A stretch of 64,000 nucleotides of DNA, taken from an uncultured Gammaproteobacteria bacterium. GTDB taxonomy: Bacteria > Pseudomonadota > Gammaproteobacteria > Arenicellales > Poriferihabitantaceae. Made by a program: the position numbers and the translations under genes. The stretch is from contig CAMYNW010000005.1 of assembly GCA_947259885.1 (NCBI GenBank), positions 62,001 through 126,000 on the forward strand. The letters run 5' to 3'. The notes below the pieces were generated by a model. That model had not been told where the DNA came from, ran no database searches, and was given only the letters and a program-made list of their open reading frames with translations. Shown here piece after piece: positions 28,754-37,351 of this stretch (position 1 is the stretch's first letter; each line of letters starts with the position of its first letter).

Positions 28754-30253
28754 TTACATCAACACCACTTCATACTGTTCCTGTTGGAACGTGGGTTCGG
28801 CCTTCAGGTGAATGGATCTACGAATAAAGTCCTGCAGATCAGCGATGCCGGTGGACTCTTCGTCCTGCAGCAATTCGATCACCGCGGGCGAGCCCACCAC
28901 CAGATATTTTTCGGCATCGAACTGCCGCGCCTCGCGCAGAATCTCCCGAAAAATTTCGTAGCAGGTGGTCTCGGCAGTTTTCTGAATACCGCGGCCACCG
29001 CAGGCCGGACAGGCTTCGGTAAGCAGCCTTTCCAGACTTTCGCTGGTGCGCTTGCGGGTAATTTCGACTAAGCCCAGCGGAGACATGTCGTTGACCTGGG
29101 TCTTGGTGCGATCTTTAGCCAGCTCACGTTCCAGGGTGCGCATCACCTGCTGCTTGTGGTCCTCCACTCCCATGTCGATAAAGTCGACGATGATAATTCC
29201 GCCAAGGTTACGCACCCTGAGTTGATGGGCCAGGGTGGCGGCGGCTTCGAGGTTGGTTTTAAAAATGGTTTCCTCGAGATTGCGCTGGCCGACAAAACTG
29301 CCGGTATTGACATCCACCGTGGTCATGGCCTCGGTCTGGTCGATGATCAGATAACCGCCGGACTTAAGCGGCACGCGTTTTTGCAGCGCGCGCTGTATTT
29401 CTTCCTCGACATCGTATAGATCAAAAATCGGCCGGCCGCCGGGATAATGTTCAATGCGCTCCAGCGCGTCGGGCATCAGTTCGCGCGCAAAGTTGCTCAC
29501 CAGCTCAAAGGTCTCTTTCGAGTCGATACGGATCTTGCTGACTTTCTGCCACACCAGGTCGCGCACCGTGCGCATCGCCAAGGGCAGGCTGGCATGGAGC
29601 AGGGCCGGTACTTTACTGTCGCGCCGGCGGACATGTACCTTTTCCCAGACTCGAACTAAAAACGTCATGTCGGAACGGATTTCTTCGGGTTGGGCATTTT
29701 CCCCAGCGGTACGCACGATAAATCCACCCCGAGCATCAATCTCACAGCGCAGTTTATCCAGGGTGACGAGCAGCGACTCCCGGGTTTCAGGATCCTGAAT
29801 CCGCTGGGAAATACCGAGGTAGTCGGTGTCTGGCAGAAACACCAGGTTGCGCGCGGGGATACTGATCTGCCCCGACAGGCGAGCGCCCTTGGTGCCGATG
29901 GGATCTTTCACCACCTGCACCACCACATCCTGACCTTCGGTGACCAGGGTGCTGATATTGGTTTCGGTATCGTTCTGCTGCAGGCCGACGCCGTTTTCGC
30001 GGCTGTTGACCAGGTCCCGCGCGTGCAGGAAAGCGGTGCGCTCTAAACCGATCTCGACAAACGCCGCCTGCATGCCGGGCAACACCCGCACCACCTTGCC
30101 CAGATAAATGTTGCCGACGATGCCCTTATTCTTGACCCGTTCGATGTAAATTTCCTGCAACAAGCCGTTTTCCAGGGTCGCGACGCGGGTTTCCTGAGGC
30201 GTGACATTGATCAGGATCTCTTCACGCAGTGAAGGCTGAGGAGCGGGTTGCAT
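28754..30253 (-). CDS. rng: Ribonuclease G
   Basis: A 499-residue RNase E/G family endoribonuclease that processes 16S rRNA 5' ends and decays mRNA. The S1 domain is visible at the N-terminus (KGIVGNIYLGKVVRVLPGMQAAFVEIG). The catalytic metal sites are VDVNTGSFVG and IIIVDFIDMG, and the zinc-link cysteines are ACPACGGRG. It lacks the long C-terminal scaffold of RNase E, which fits RNase G. It lies in the maf-rng order common in gammaproteobacteria. Confidence 0.96.
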   Translation of the reverse strand: MQPAPQPSLREEILINVTPQETRVATLENGLLQEIYIERVKNKGIVGNIYLGKVVRVLPGMQAAFVEIGLERTAFLHARDLVNSRENGVGLQQNDTETNISTLVTEGQDVVVQVVKDPIGTKGARLSGQISIPARNLVFLPDTDYLGISQRIQDPETRESLLVTLDKLRCEIDARGGFIVRTAGENAQPEEIRSDMTFLVRVWEKVHVRRRDSKVPALLHASLPLAMRTVRDLVWQKVSKIRIDSKETFELVSNFARELMPDALERIEHYPGGRPIFDLYDVEEEIQRALQKRVPLKSGGYLIIDQTEAMTTVDVNTGSFVGQRNLEETIFKTNLEAAATLAHQLRVRNLGGIIIVDFIDMGVEDHKQQVMRTLERELAKDRTKTQVNDMSPLGLVEITRKRTSESLERLLTEACPACGGRGIQKTAETTCYEIFREILREARQFDAEKYLVVGSPAVIELLQDEESTGIADLQDFIRRSIHLKAEPTFQQEQYEVVLM

Positions 30254-30289
30254 CTTATTGCCGAGATTAAACAGAATGGTTATTGTTTG

Positions 30290-30868
30290 CTATACGAGAT
30301 TGGCTTTTAGTAGCCCCGCCTTTTCAAGCAGCAGCCGGGTTTCATATAAAGGAAGACCCACCACACCGCTGTAGCTGCCGGTTATGTCTCGCACAAATGC
30401 GCCTGCATAACCTTGTATCCCGTAGCCCCCTGCCTTGTCAAATGGTTCGCCGCTGTCGCAATAGGATCGCATCTGGTGTGGAGACCATTCCCCAAATGTC
30501 ACCCAAGTATGGCTGATCTTGGTGTGGCAGAAGCTATCCCCGACCAGTGCCACCGCTGAGACCACGCTGTGGCGGCTACCGGACAGGCGTTTCAGCATGG
30601 CCATCGCGGCTTCCTGATTATCGGGCTTACCCAGCACTTCCCGGTCAATGGTCACCGTGGTGTCGCCGCCGAGCACCCAGGCCCCCGGCCCATTCTGCGC
30701 AAACACCGTCAGCGCTTTTTTGAGCGCCAGGCGCCTGGTCATGTCCTCCGGCGCTTCATCGGGGAGCGGCGATTCGTCTACATCGGCGTGGGTCACCTCG
30801 AAGGGAAGCCTAAGCAGTGCCAAAAGCTCACGCCTTCTGGGCGACTGCGAGGCAAGAATTAGTGACAT
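30290..30868 (-). CDS. Maf/YhdE nucleoside triphosphate pyrophosphatase
   Basis: A 192-residue Maf protein hydrolysing dTTP/UTP or modified nucleotides to monophosphates (house-cleaning). Motifs are ILASQSPRRRELL at the N-terminus, LKKALTVF, VLGGDTTVTID, KPDNQEAAMAML and FDKAGGYGIQGYAGAFV. The GGDTTV and GYGIQG patterns match the YhdE (Maf) subtype. It lies between rlmH and rng on the leftward transcript. Confidence 0.94.
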   Translation of the reverse strand: MSLILASQSPRRRELLALLRLPFEVTHADVDESPLPDEAPEDMTRRLALKKALTVFAQNGPGAWVLGGDTTVTIDREVLGKPDNQEAAMAMLKRLSGSRHSVVSAVALVGDSFCHTKISHTWVTFGEWSPHQMRSYCDSGEPFDKAGGYGIQGYAGAFVRDITGSYSGVVGLPLYETRLLLEKAGLLKANLV

Positions 30869-30895
30869 AGACTCGGAGACATGAACAATGACAGT

Positions 30896-31366
30896 TTAGC
30901 GGTGGTAGGGCAGGCCTTCGAGTACCGAGTAACAGCGGTAGACCTGCTCCGCCAGTACCACACGCACCACCGGATGGGCGAAGGTCAGGGCCGATAACGA
31001 CCAGGTCTCATCCGCCTCGGCAATCAGGGCGCTGGAAAGTCCTTCAGGTCCCCCCACCAGCATGGCGATCTGCTCGCCGTCCTGCAGCCATTGCACGAAA
31101 CGTTCCACCATGCCGGGAGTGGAAATGGACTTACCCGAACGGTCGAGGGCGATGGTGCGGCAGCCTGGCGGAATGGCGGCGATCAGTTTGCGGTCTTCTT
31201 CGGCGACTATGCGCTCGATGTCGGCGTTCTTGCCGCGCTTAAGCGCCGCCACCTGTAGAAGGTTGAGCGCCATGCGGCCGCGAATACGTTTCTGATATTC
31301 CACGACTCCCTGGTCGACCCATGCCGGCATCTTGTCGCCGATCACAACCATGTGAATGTTGAGCAT
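30896..31366 (-). CDS. rlmH: 23S rRNA (pseudouridine1915-N3) methyltransferase
   Basis: A 156-residue SPOUT methyltransferase using SAM to modify pseudouridine 1915 in helix 69. Seen are VVIGDKMPAWVDQGVVEYQKR, IALDRSGKSISTPG, the knot loop MLVGGPEGLS and the tail LAEQVYRCYSVLEGLPYHR. The length matches E. coli (155). It sits 17 bases downstream of rsfS, the conserved rsfS-rlmH pair. Confidence 0.97.
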   Translation of the reverse strand: MLNIHMVVIGDKMPAWVDQGVVEYQKRIRGRMALNLLQVAALKRGKNADIERIVAEEDRKLIAAIPPGCRTIALDRSGKSISTPGMVERFVQWLQDGEQIAMLVGGPEGLSSALIAEADETWSLSALTFAHPVVRVVLAEQVYRCYSVLEGLPYHR

Positions 31367-31383
31367 CGACCGCGCTGAAGAAA

Positions 31384-31815
31384 CTAGCCGGTTGACTTGC
31401 GGCTGTCGGCGGCCTCGCTCATCACTTCGCTGGCGCTGCCCTCCGACAGCAGCTCGCTGAAGGTTTTATCCCACAGACTCTCGAGGTCGTAACGCTTGCG
31501 GGTCTCACTCCGCATGATATGAATCACGATATCCACAAAATCCACCAGCACCCAGTCTCTGGACTCTTCGCCTTCGATGCCGAGATGATTCCAGCCGGCA
31601 GCGAGCATATGTTCCAGCACCCGAGTGGCGAGGGTTTTAATATGCCGCTCGGAGGTGCCGGTCGACACAATCATATAGTCGGTAATATCGGTCAGGCTGG
31701 AGACGTCCAGCACTTTGATATCTTCGCCTTTGGCGTCTTCCAGGGCGGCGATCGCAATATCCCGCATCTGATCCGGATCGCGCGTCTGCTTCGTGGTTTT
31801 GCTTTGCTCACTCAT
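31384..31815 (-). CDS. rsfS: Ribosome silencing factor
   Basis: About 143 residues from the ATG at 31815 (MSEQSKTTKQ). A longer frame upstream overlaps nadD and is not needed. RsfS binds ribosomal protein L14 and blocks subunit joining during starvation. The core is ALEDAKGEDIKVLDVSSLTDITDY, STGTSERHIKTLA, GEESRDWVLVDFVDIVIHIM and YDLESLW. A tail of about 20 residues beyond the core is atypical. It overlaps the nadD stop by 8 bases. Confidence 0.94.
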   Translation of the reverse strand: MSEQSKTTKQTRDPDQMRDIAIAALEDAKGEDIKVLDVSSLTDITDYMIVSTGTSERHIKTLATRVLEHMLAAGWNHLGIEGEESRDWVLVDFVDIVIHIMRSETRKRYDLESLWDKTFSELLSEGSASEVMSEAADSRKSTG

Positions 31816-32440
31816 ATAATTTATTGGTTTGAATATATTGCCAGACCCCTGGGTGCAGCACATGCTGCTGGTCTGCGCCGGCCCGGATACCCTCACGGAT
31901 ACCGGTCGCCGAGACGTCCACGGGATCGATAGAAATTGCCTGGATTTTACCAGCAGCTAAAGAAACAGGCTCCGATGCCCCGGCAGCCTGCCACCAGTCC
32001 GGCAACGGATCGGGTAACGCATAACCGGGGCGCACCATGACATAAATGCCAACCAGGCCGAGCAACGCCTGCCAACGATGCCACTGATCGAAGCCGAGCA
32101 AGGCATCCAGTCCAAGGATCAGGCTGAAATCAATGTCCGGAAATTCCTCCTGCAAAGATTTCACGGTATCAACGGTATAAGAACGCCCGCGGCGCCTCAA
32201 TTCGCGCGCATCGACAATCATGTCGGCTTGATCCTGCAGCGCGAGATCCACCATCGTCAGGCGCTGCTCGGCGCTGGTGCCAGGTTGTGGTCGATGAGGC
32301 GGTAACGCGGCGGGAATATAGCGCACCAGGGGCAGCCCGGTCTGCTGCATCACCTGACGCACGGTTTCAACATGGCCGATATGAATCGGATCAAAAGTGC
32401 CGCCGAAAATACCGCAACGGTCGGGTCGGGAATCGTTCAA
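31808..32440 (-). CDS. nadD: Nicotinate-nucleotide adenylyltransferase
   Basis: A 210-residue adenylyltransferase forming NaAD from NaMN and ATP. The nucleotide-binding GIFGGTFDPIHIGH and the ISIDPVDVSATGIREGIR motif are intact, with RRGRSYTVDTV in between. The start appears to be TTG (32438-32440), as no ATG or GTG precedes the GGTFDP motif. nadA lies nearby on the opposite strand (34090-35142), so two NAD-synthesis genes are close without sharing a transcript. Confidence 0.94.
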   Translation of the reverse strand: MNDSRPDRCGIFGGTFDPIHIGHVETVRQVMQQTGLPLVRYIPAALPPHRPQPGTSAEQRLTMVDLALQDQADMIVDARELRRRGRSYTVDTVKSLQEEFPDIDFSLILGLDALLGFDQWHRWQALLGLVGIYVMVRPGYALPDPLPDWWQAAGASEPVSLAAGKIQAISIDPVDVSATGIREGIRAGADQQHVLHPGVWQYIQTNKLYE

Positions 32441-32476
32441 ATCAAACGCGCACTATTTGACGGGTTAAGCGACCGG

Positions 32477-32998
32477 CTACTCGTCAAGCAGCGGCATGAT
32501 GGTATTGACCATCTCCTCGCCGTCCCACTCTCTGGCGCCCGCCATAACACTCACCAGCCGGCCCTGCTTATCCACAAGCATGGAAGTCGGCATGGCGCGA
32601 ATCCGCCATTGTGAAGCGACTTCGCGATCCGCGTGTAACAGGATCGGAAACTTTAATTCGGTATTGAAACCGTTAAGGAACTGACTGATCTGTCCGGGAT
32701 CTTCGCCCATATTTAAAGCCAGAATTTCAAACGGACGACCGTCGAGCGCATCATGCAGCGACTGCATCGAAGGCAACTCATGGACACAGGGCGGACACCA
32801 GGTGGCCCAGAAGTTCACCAACACTACATTACCCCGGTAGTCCTCAAGCGCAACCATTTCACTCGGGGTATTTTGAGAAAGACGCTCAAGGCTGAACGGC
32901 GTCAGGGCATAGCGTTCGCCGGTCGCCGCCAATGCGGAGACACCGATCAACAGACCGATAATAACGATGACTTCAGAGAATCTCGATTTCATGAACAT
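32477..32998 (-). CDS. TlpA/ResA-like thioredoxin-fold protein
   Basis: A 173-residue exported or membrane-anchored oxidoreductase. The N-terminal hydrophobic segment is VIVIIGLLIGVSALA. The active site reads NFWATWCPPCVHELP, followed by MRAMPTS-type cis-Pro context (IRAMPTSMLVDKQG). Such proteins reduce disulfides in the periplasm, often for cytochrome c maturation or protection. The nearby cytochrome c gene in the same operon makes that role plausible but unproven. Confidence 0.88.
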   Translation of the reverse strand: MFMKSRFSEVIVIIGLLIGVSALAATGERYALTPFSLERLSQNTPSEMVALEDYRGNVVLVNFWATWCPPCVHELPSMQSLHDALDGRPFEILALNMGEDPGQISQFLNGFNTELKFPILLHADREVASQWRIRAMPTSMLVDKQGRLVSVMAGAREWDGEEMVNTIMPLLDE

Positions 32999-33005
32999 GA
33001 TTTGG

Positions 33006-33461
33006 CTACCAGGTCTTGAGCGCGGTCGCGACCAGGATCACGGCAACACCGAGGATTAAATTGGTCAGCACCAGCTTGCGAATGGTTCCAAGCGCAAACG
33101 CCGCGACCTTGTTGTTCTCTTCTTTCACGCCCCGTTTCAGATGCGCATAAGGCGCGACATAGACAAACTTAAAAATACCGGTCATCACGATCGCAATCCC
33201 TAGCATTACATACACATACACGCCCACCGCACCGAAGCCCCCCATCCCATAGATCATATAGAAGCCGGTAATAAACAATACTCCGATGCTGACAAACACC
33301 CAGGGAAAAAACTTCGCGAATACACTGCTCCAGATCTGCAGGCGTTCAGTCGGTTCGCGACCGCCCAAAACAGGCCGCAGAAACATATAAGCGAAAAACA
33401 TACCTCCGACCCAGACCACCGCAGACAGGATATGCAGCGCCAGCGACAGAGACATTAACAT
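33006..33461 (-). CDS. CopD-like four-helix membrane protein
   Basis: A 151-residue integral membrane protein with four predicted helices. The first holds the conserved HILSAVVWVGGMFFAYMFLRP. Other segments are WVFVSIGVLFITGFYMIYGMG, YVYVMLGIAIVMTGIFKFV and LVLTNLILGVAVILVAT. The early His and WVGGMFF pattern fits the CopD/DUF family linked to copper or heme proteins. There is no CopC next door. It lies 7 bases upstream of tlpA in the same orientation. Confidence 0.8.
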   Translation of the reverse strand: MLMSLSLALHILSAVVWVGGMFFAYMFLRPVLGGREPTERLQIWSSVFAKFFPWVFVSIGVLFITGFYMIYGMGGFGAVGVYVYVMLGIAIVMTGIFKFVYVAPYAHLKRGVKEENNKVAAFALGTIRKLVLTNLILGVAVILVATALKTW

Positions 33462-33494
33462 CGGCAGGAAATAAAGGACAAAGAGGTAGAGGTG

Positions 33495-33965
33495 TTAACT
33501 GCGGGTTTCGGTCACTTCGAACTGCCATTGTACACTACCCGAAATGGTGGGCTCGCCGAAGTAGACGGTGGTGTAGAAGTCGCGAGCCTGGCCTGCTGGC
33601 ACGCGGAGGTTAATACGCTCCGAGGCCTGACCCACAATCTGACATTCAGTGCGGTTGGCGCCCATGCACTCCATCATCACCACGTTCAAGGTGATGCCCT
33701 TGAGTTCGGCGGAATCGTGCGCATTACTTAACCGGCCGGAAATACGATAGCTGCCGGCATAGGCAGGAACCACCGTAGTATTGACCACCTCTACATTCTC
33801 CGCCGCAACCTTTTGACGCTTCAGGGTCGCTTCATCGGTCGTCAACAGAACAACGGCCGCGGTCCCAAAGATAATGACCCCCAACGCGCTGAAAGCGAGT
33901 TTGGGATAACGCCCTGAAATCATAAACAGGCCGACGATGATGACCGCAAGAAGAGCCCACTGCAT
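33495..33965 (-). CDS. Membrane-anchored beta-rich protein of unknown function
   Basis: A 156-residue protein. Two hydrophobic helices (residues about 2-18 and 24-41) are followed by a domain rich in alternating residues (YAGSYRISGRLSN, ELKGITLNVVMMEC, GQARDFYTTVYFG, GSVQWQFEV). The second part resembles FxLYD-type beta-sandwich domains found in membrane-tethered extracytoplasmic proteins. Two cysteines (MMECMG, RTECQIV) could pair. It heads the leftward tlpA-nadD-rsfS run. Confidence 0.72.
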   Translation of the reverse strand: MQWALLAVIIVGLFMISGRYPKLAFSALGVIIFGTAAVVLLTTDEATLKRQKVAAENVEVVNTTVVPAYAGSYRISGRLSNAHDSAELKGITLNVVMMECMGANRTECQIVGQASERINLRVPAGQARDFYTTVYFGEPTISGSVQWQFEVTETRS

Positions 33966-34089
33966 GGCGGAACCAGTTGGAATTAGTTATTGATAACCTA
34001 AAGATAATGGCTCAGAAGCCCTTTCTCAACTTGTTTTAGGTCAGTTTCCCCGCATATATTTTAAGCAATCAGTATAAAAGCGAGTAATC

Positions 34090-35142
34090 ATGCTGGAGCA
34101 TTCTCAAATTTCCGCCCCCCTTCGCGTCCATATCAGAGACTTGGTGGACAAGGCCTGGGCCGTTAGACACCCGGAGCGCACCGAGGAAGAAACCCGTGCG
34201 CTCAAGGACCAAATCAAACAAAAGCTGAAACAGCACAACGCCGTGCTGGTGGCGCACTACTACGTCGACGACGAGCTTCAGGACTTGGCCGACGAATCCG
34301 GCGGCTGCGTCGCGGATTCCCTGGAAATGGCCCGATTCGGCTACAACCACGAAGCCGATACCGTGATCGTCGCCGGGGTCCGATTCATGGGCGAGACCGC
34401 TAAGATTCTGAGCCCGGAAAAACGCATCCTTATGGTGGAAACCGAAGCCGAATGCTCGCTTGATCTGGCCTGCCCCATCGAAGAATTCAGCGCCTTCTGC
34501 GACCAACACCCCGACCGCACCGCGGTGGTCTACGCCAACACCAGCGCCGATGTTAAAGCGAGGGCCGACTGGGTGGTGACGTCATCCATTGCGCTCAAAG
34601 TGATCAAACACCTGCACGAGCAGGGTGAAAAGATCATCTGGGCCCCCGACCGATTCCTCGGCGGCTACGTGCAGAAACAAACCGGCGCCGATATGCTGCT
34701 ATGGCAGGCCTCCTGCATTGTGCATGAAGAGTTTAAATCAGAGGCGTTGCAAGGACTGATGAAACAACACCCCGATGCCAAGGTTTTAGTGCATCCGGAA
34801 TCACCCGCCGCAGTGGTTGAACTCGCCGACGTGGTCGGTTCAACCAGCCAGATCATCAACGCCGCAAAAGAACTCGATGCGAAAAAATTTATCGTTGCGA
34901 CCGAGTCCGGTATTTTTCATAAGATGAGGGAGATGGCGCCGGGGAAGGAGTTTCTGGAAGCGCCGACTGCGGGGGAAGGGGCGAGCTGTGAGAGTTGTGC
35001 CCAGTGCCCCTGGATGAAGATGAATGATTTGGAGAGGCTCGATAAAGTGCTTACGGATGGGAGCAATGAGATTTTAATTCCGGAGGAGGTTAGGGTAAAA
35101 GCGGAGAGGTCTATTTTGAGGATGGTGGAGTTTAATAAGTAG
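34090..35142 (+). CDS. nadA: Quinolinate synthase A
   Basis: A 350-residue [4Fe-4S] enzyme condensing iminoaspartate with DHAP to quinolinate in NAD synthesis. Family segments include [71 protein letters not shown] and the C-terminal [13 protein letters not shown] that supplies cluster cysteine. The length is normal. The last third uses noticeably more G-rich codons (GGG, GAG) than the first two thirds. Confidence 0.97.
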   Translation: MLEHSQISAPLRVHIRDLVDKAWAVRHPERTEEETRALKDQIKQKLKQHNAVLVAHYYVDDELQDLADESGGCVADSLEMARFGYNHEADTVIVAGVRFMGETAKILSPEKRILMVETEAECSLDLACPIEEFSAFCDQHPDRTAVVYANTSADVKARADWVVTSSIALKVIKHLHEQGEKIIWAPDRFLGGYVQKQTGADMLLWQASCIVHEEFKSEALQGLMKQHPDAKVLVHPESPAAVVELADVVGSTSQIINAAKELDAKKFIVATESGIFHKMREMAPGKEFLEAPTAGEGASCESCAQCPWMKMNDLERLDKVLTDGSNEILIPEEVRVKAERSILRMVEFNK

Positions 35143-35171
35143 GCTTCGTTATACGCGGGCCACTATTTCAA

Positions 35172-35549
35172 TTAGTTTTTACTCTGACCCCAAACTCTTA
35201 ATGCGTCTTCACCTCCCCATCCGACAAGATCAACGCTGCCCTCAAAATCAGCTTCGCTATGCCGCATACACTCATGCGGCTTTAGAGATTTACTGAGCTT
35301 TTTCGAGGTCGCGCCTTTTTGGTTTTGAAACTCGAAATCGACCTTAGTTAGATGCTCAGATCTATTGTATAGGAGTAACCACGTGGTGTATTTCTTATTA
35401 CTACATAGGTAAGGAAAAGAGGCCCCGCTTCGATGAGGTGTAATGGGATAACCTTTGGACTCGGTGCCAGCGAAACTCTTGGACTGTATAAGATTAAAGA
35501 CAACGCTCGTACCCAGCAGTAAAGCAAGCGCGATTAATAGGATTTCCAT
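35172..35549 (-). CDS. Small membrane-anchored hypothetical protein
   Basis: A 125-residue protein with one N-terminal hydrophobic segment (ILLIALALLLGTSVVFNLI), then a soluble domain (YPITPHRSGASFPYLC, KYTTWLLLYNRSEHL, ECMRHSEADFEGSV). It has a good ribosome-binding site (AAAGGAG, about 9 bases upstream). The family is not recognised. Its last dozen residues (ALRVWGQSKN, stop) are encoded by a copy of the dispersed repeat described below, so the repeat seems to have replaced or extended the original C-terminus. It converges with nadA. Confidence 0.6.
   Translation of the reverse strand: MEILLIALALLLGTSVVFNLIQSKSFAGTESKGYPITPHRSGASFPYLCSNKKYTTWLLLYNRSEHLTKVDFEFQNQKGATSKKLSKSLKPHECMRHSEADFEGSVDLVGWGGEDALRVWGQSKN
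35176..35205 (-). repeat. Dispersed intergenic repeat, copy 1 (right-end piece)
   Basis: TTTTTACTCTGACCCCAAAC and the following CTCTTAATG match, in inverse orientation, the right end of copy 2 (AGAGTTTAGGATCAGAGTAAAAACTC). Only the right part is present. It lies between convergent genes and provides the stop codon of the leftward hypothetical gene. Confidence 0.7.
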
Positions 35550-35672
35550 TATTGACTACTCCTTTAGCTACAATTGAGGCTGCTGCTATCGCTATTCAGA
35601 ACCGGGATCGAAGGTGCACGACATGCGCCAACTGGATTTCCACTCGCCGATTGAGTCGCCGATGTATTAGCC

Positions 35673-35843
35673 TCAATATGAAATGAAGTCGCATTCATTG
35701 ATGTACATGGTTTTTAAACTGCAAGAGGCACAGCTGCTGGCATCAACACCACTACCCCTACTACTTGAGGTTCCGTCTGAACTACAAAGACCTACCAAAG
35801 AGGCTGGTAGACTTATTACGATGAGTCGGATGGTTACTTTCAT
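35673..35843 (-). CDS. Possible small exported Cys-rich peptide
   Basis: About 56 residues from the ATG at 35843, preceded by AGGGGGA at Shine-Dalgarno distance. The N-terminus is signal-like (MKVTIRLIVISLPASLVGLC), with a cysteine where a lipoprotein would have one, although the -1 residue is Leu, not the usual Gly/Ala. The remainder is Ser/Gly-rich with CASC. A rightward frame at 35683-35886 overlaps it but lacks an RBS. No family is recognised, and this may be chance. Confidence 0.35.
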   Translation of the reverse strand: MKVTIRLIVISLPASLVGLCSSDGTSSSRGSGVDASSCASCSLKTMYINECDFISY

Positions 35844-35970
35844 ATTATGTATCCCCCTAATTTTTATTATCCTCACACTTAGTTAGAAATCCCAAGTTGA
35901 TAAGGATCAGCAATTGGAAACAAATTTCTAAGAATCTTTATTAATCTACGGGTAGGGCGTTAGAGAATTT

Positions 35971-36066
35971 CGGGGCCAGAGCATTAATGTTCAGCTTAAG
36001 AGTTGTAAGGGATGTAATCCCTGCGTTATAAATAACTAAGAGTTTAGGATCAGAGTAAAAACTCTT
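35971..36066 (+). repeat. Dispersed intergenic repeat, copy 2 (full length)
   Basis: The most complete copy. The left end is CGGGGCCAGAGCATTAATG then TTCAGCTTAAG. The middle has a small perfect hairpin AGGGAT-GTA-ATCCCT (36008-36022 region). The right end is AGAGTTTAGGATCAGAGTAA. The two ends are versions of one motif (GG[GA]GTCAGAG). It is about 96 bp long and noncoding. Confidence 0.75.
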
Positions 36067-36088
36067 CACCGATACTAGGAAAACAAAG

Positions 36089-36150
36089 AAGGTGACGGAG
36101 AGATTATTTCTATATCCCTCCGTCATCTTTTTGACCCGTCACCTTTTGAC
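36089..36150 (+). promoter_or_regulatory. Alternative-hairpin leader (terminator/attenuator-like)
   Basis: One 5' arm (AAGGTGACGGAG, 36089-36100) can pair with either of two tandem 3' arms. The first, CTCCGTCATCTT (36118-36129), pairs with one G-U and is followed by a T-run (terminator-like). The second, CCGTCACCTT (36136-36145), is a perfect 10-bp match also followed by T's. The 3' arms are a tandem duplication of CCGTCAYCTTTTTGAC. The arrangement resembles mutually exclusive hairpins, 50 bases before the protease ATG. Function is inferred only. Confidence 0.5.
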
Positions 36151-36199
36151 CTATAAGATTGGCCCACCAATATAAAGTGAAGAATCTGGGGGATGCTGT

Positions 36200-37351
36200 T
36201 TGATGTTATGTCCGGCGTGTGGAGCGGAGCAGGAGGGAGCCGAAAAGTGCGAAGAATGTGGTGTTTATTACGAAAAGTATCGTCGGCAGCAGGAAATCGG
36301 GATAGATGACTCTCAACGAAACAGAAAAATAGAACGGAGATCCGGCAGGAATAGCAGGGGACTGGGTGTTCCGATATTGCTATTAATTCTGCTTGTTATT
36401 CCGGCGTATTTTCTATTGTTTTCAGGTAAAGAGAAGCGGCCCGATTATGTGGAAAGCACGGTATCCGATTCAGTGACATCCAGTGAATCTCTGTCTGTTG
36501 CAAAGAGTTCTGAGGTGATAGCAAATAGTGTGCGTTTGAGGTTGGAAAAATCTAACCCGCCAAGAAATCCGATTGAGGCGGCACGCAATGCCACAGTATT
36601 TATCCAGACGGATTGGGGCGCACAAGGCTCCGGATTTATTGTGGATAAAAATTGTACCGTCGTAACCAACAAGCATGTAGTCGAGTTTGACAGCGAACAG
36701 CAGCTAGCCTCGATATTGAGTTCTCCAGATTTGCGCAAGCAAGTTGTCGAGGAGCAGTATTCTTTAATGCAAAGACTCGCTGAGTTAAAGACTATTTACG
36801 TTGAACGGGTGAATATGGAAGGTCAAAACGCGGAGACGGATAAACTGCAAAAAGAAATTTTGTCCTTGCAAGATGAAGTTCAAGCACTACCCGGGAAATA
36901 TGCAGATGAAATAGAACAGGATGTTAACGAAAGAGCTGTGGATGCAAGTTTTGCGGAATACAAAGTTTCTCTTTTTGATGGGTCGGAGTACATTGTTTAT
37001 GATATGCAATTCTCAGATGATCATGATTTAGCATTTTTTCAGCTTTCAGCAAAAGATTGCCCATTTATTGCGTTTGGAGATCCTGAAGACCTTGTTCAAG
37101 GAAACAGTTTGTACACTGTAGGAAATCCATCCGGGCTTTCATACACCGTTACTTCTGGCGTGTTTTCTGGATATCGGACGGATGGCGACAATATATTTCT
37201 GCAGACCGATGCACCTATTAATCCAGGAAACAGCGGCGGACCGCTGATAACAGAAGATGGAAAAGCTGTGGGCGTCAATACATTTGTGCTCCGAGAAGCA
37301 CAAAACATTGGATTTGCCATACCCGTATCTGTTGTGAAGGAAGAGCTGTAA
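36200..37351 (+). CDS. Zinc-ribbon, single-TM, trypsin-like (S1C) serine protease
   Basis: A 383-residue protein with unusual layout. An N-terminal zinc ribbon (C4, C7, C17, C20: CPACG...CEECG) and a basic linker precede one membrane helix (about 56-75). Then comes an HtrA-like domain with H159 (VTNKHVV), D276 (DDHDLAFF) and S345 (NPGNSGGPL). Between His and Asp lies a 100-residue insertion predicted to be helical or coiled-coil (VVEEQYSLMQRLAELK, DKLQKEILSLQDEV). There is no PDZ domain. The ribbon would be cytosolic and the protease periplasmic. AT-rich codons and surrounding repeats suggest acquired DNA. Confidence 0.85.
   Translation: MMLCPACGAEQEGAEKCEECGVYYEKYRRQQEIGIDDSQRNRKIERRSGRNSRGLGVPILLLILLVIPAYFLLFSGKEKRPDYVESTVSDSVTSSESLSVAKSSEVIANSVRLRLEKSNPPRNPIEAARNATVFIQTDWGAQGSGFIVDKNCTVVTNKHVVEFDSEQQLASILSSPDLRKQVVEEQYSLMQRLAELKTIYVERVNMEGQNAETDKLQKEILSLQDEVQALPGKYADEIEQDVNERAVDASFAEYKVSLFDGSEYIVYDMQFSDDHDLAFFQLSAKDCPFIAFGDPEDLVQGNSLYTVGNPSGLSYTVTSGVFSGYRTDGDNIFLQTDAPINPGNSGGPLITEDGKAVGVNTFVLREAQNIGFAIPVSVVKEEL

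Larger units (their letters stand above)
35844..36199. other. Noncoding spacer upstream of the zinc-ribbon protease gene
   Basis: This 356-base spacer holds repeat copy 2 (35971-36066) and the alternative-hairpin leader (36089-36150). A 61-codon leftward frame at 35941-36126 runs through the repeat and is not considered a gene. Confidence 0.55.

Noticed and set aside
35683..35886. 67-codon rightward frame with a hydrophobic end
   Set aside because: No RBS. The opposite-strand frame has a signal-like start and an RBS.
35941..36126. 61-codon leftward frame
   Set aside because: It runs through repeat copy 2 and the hairpin leader, and has no RBS or protein-like composition.
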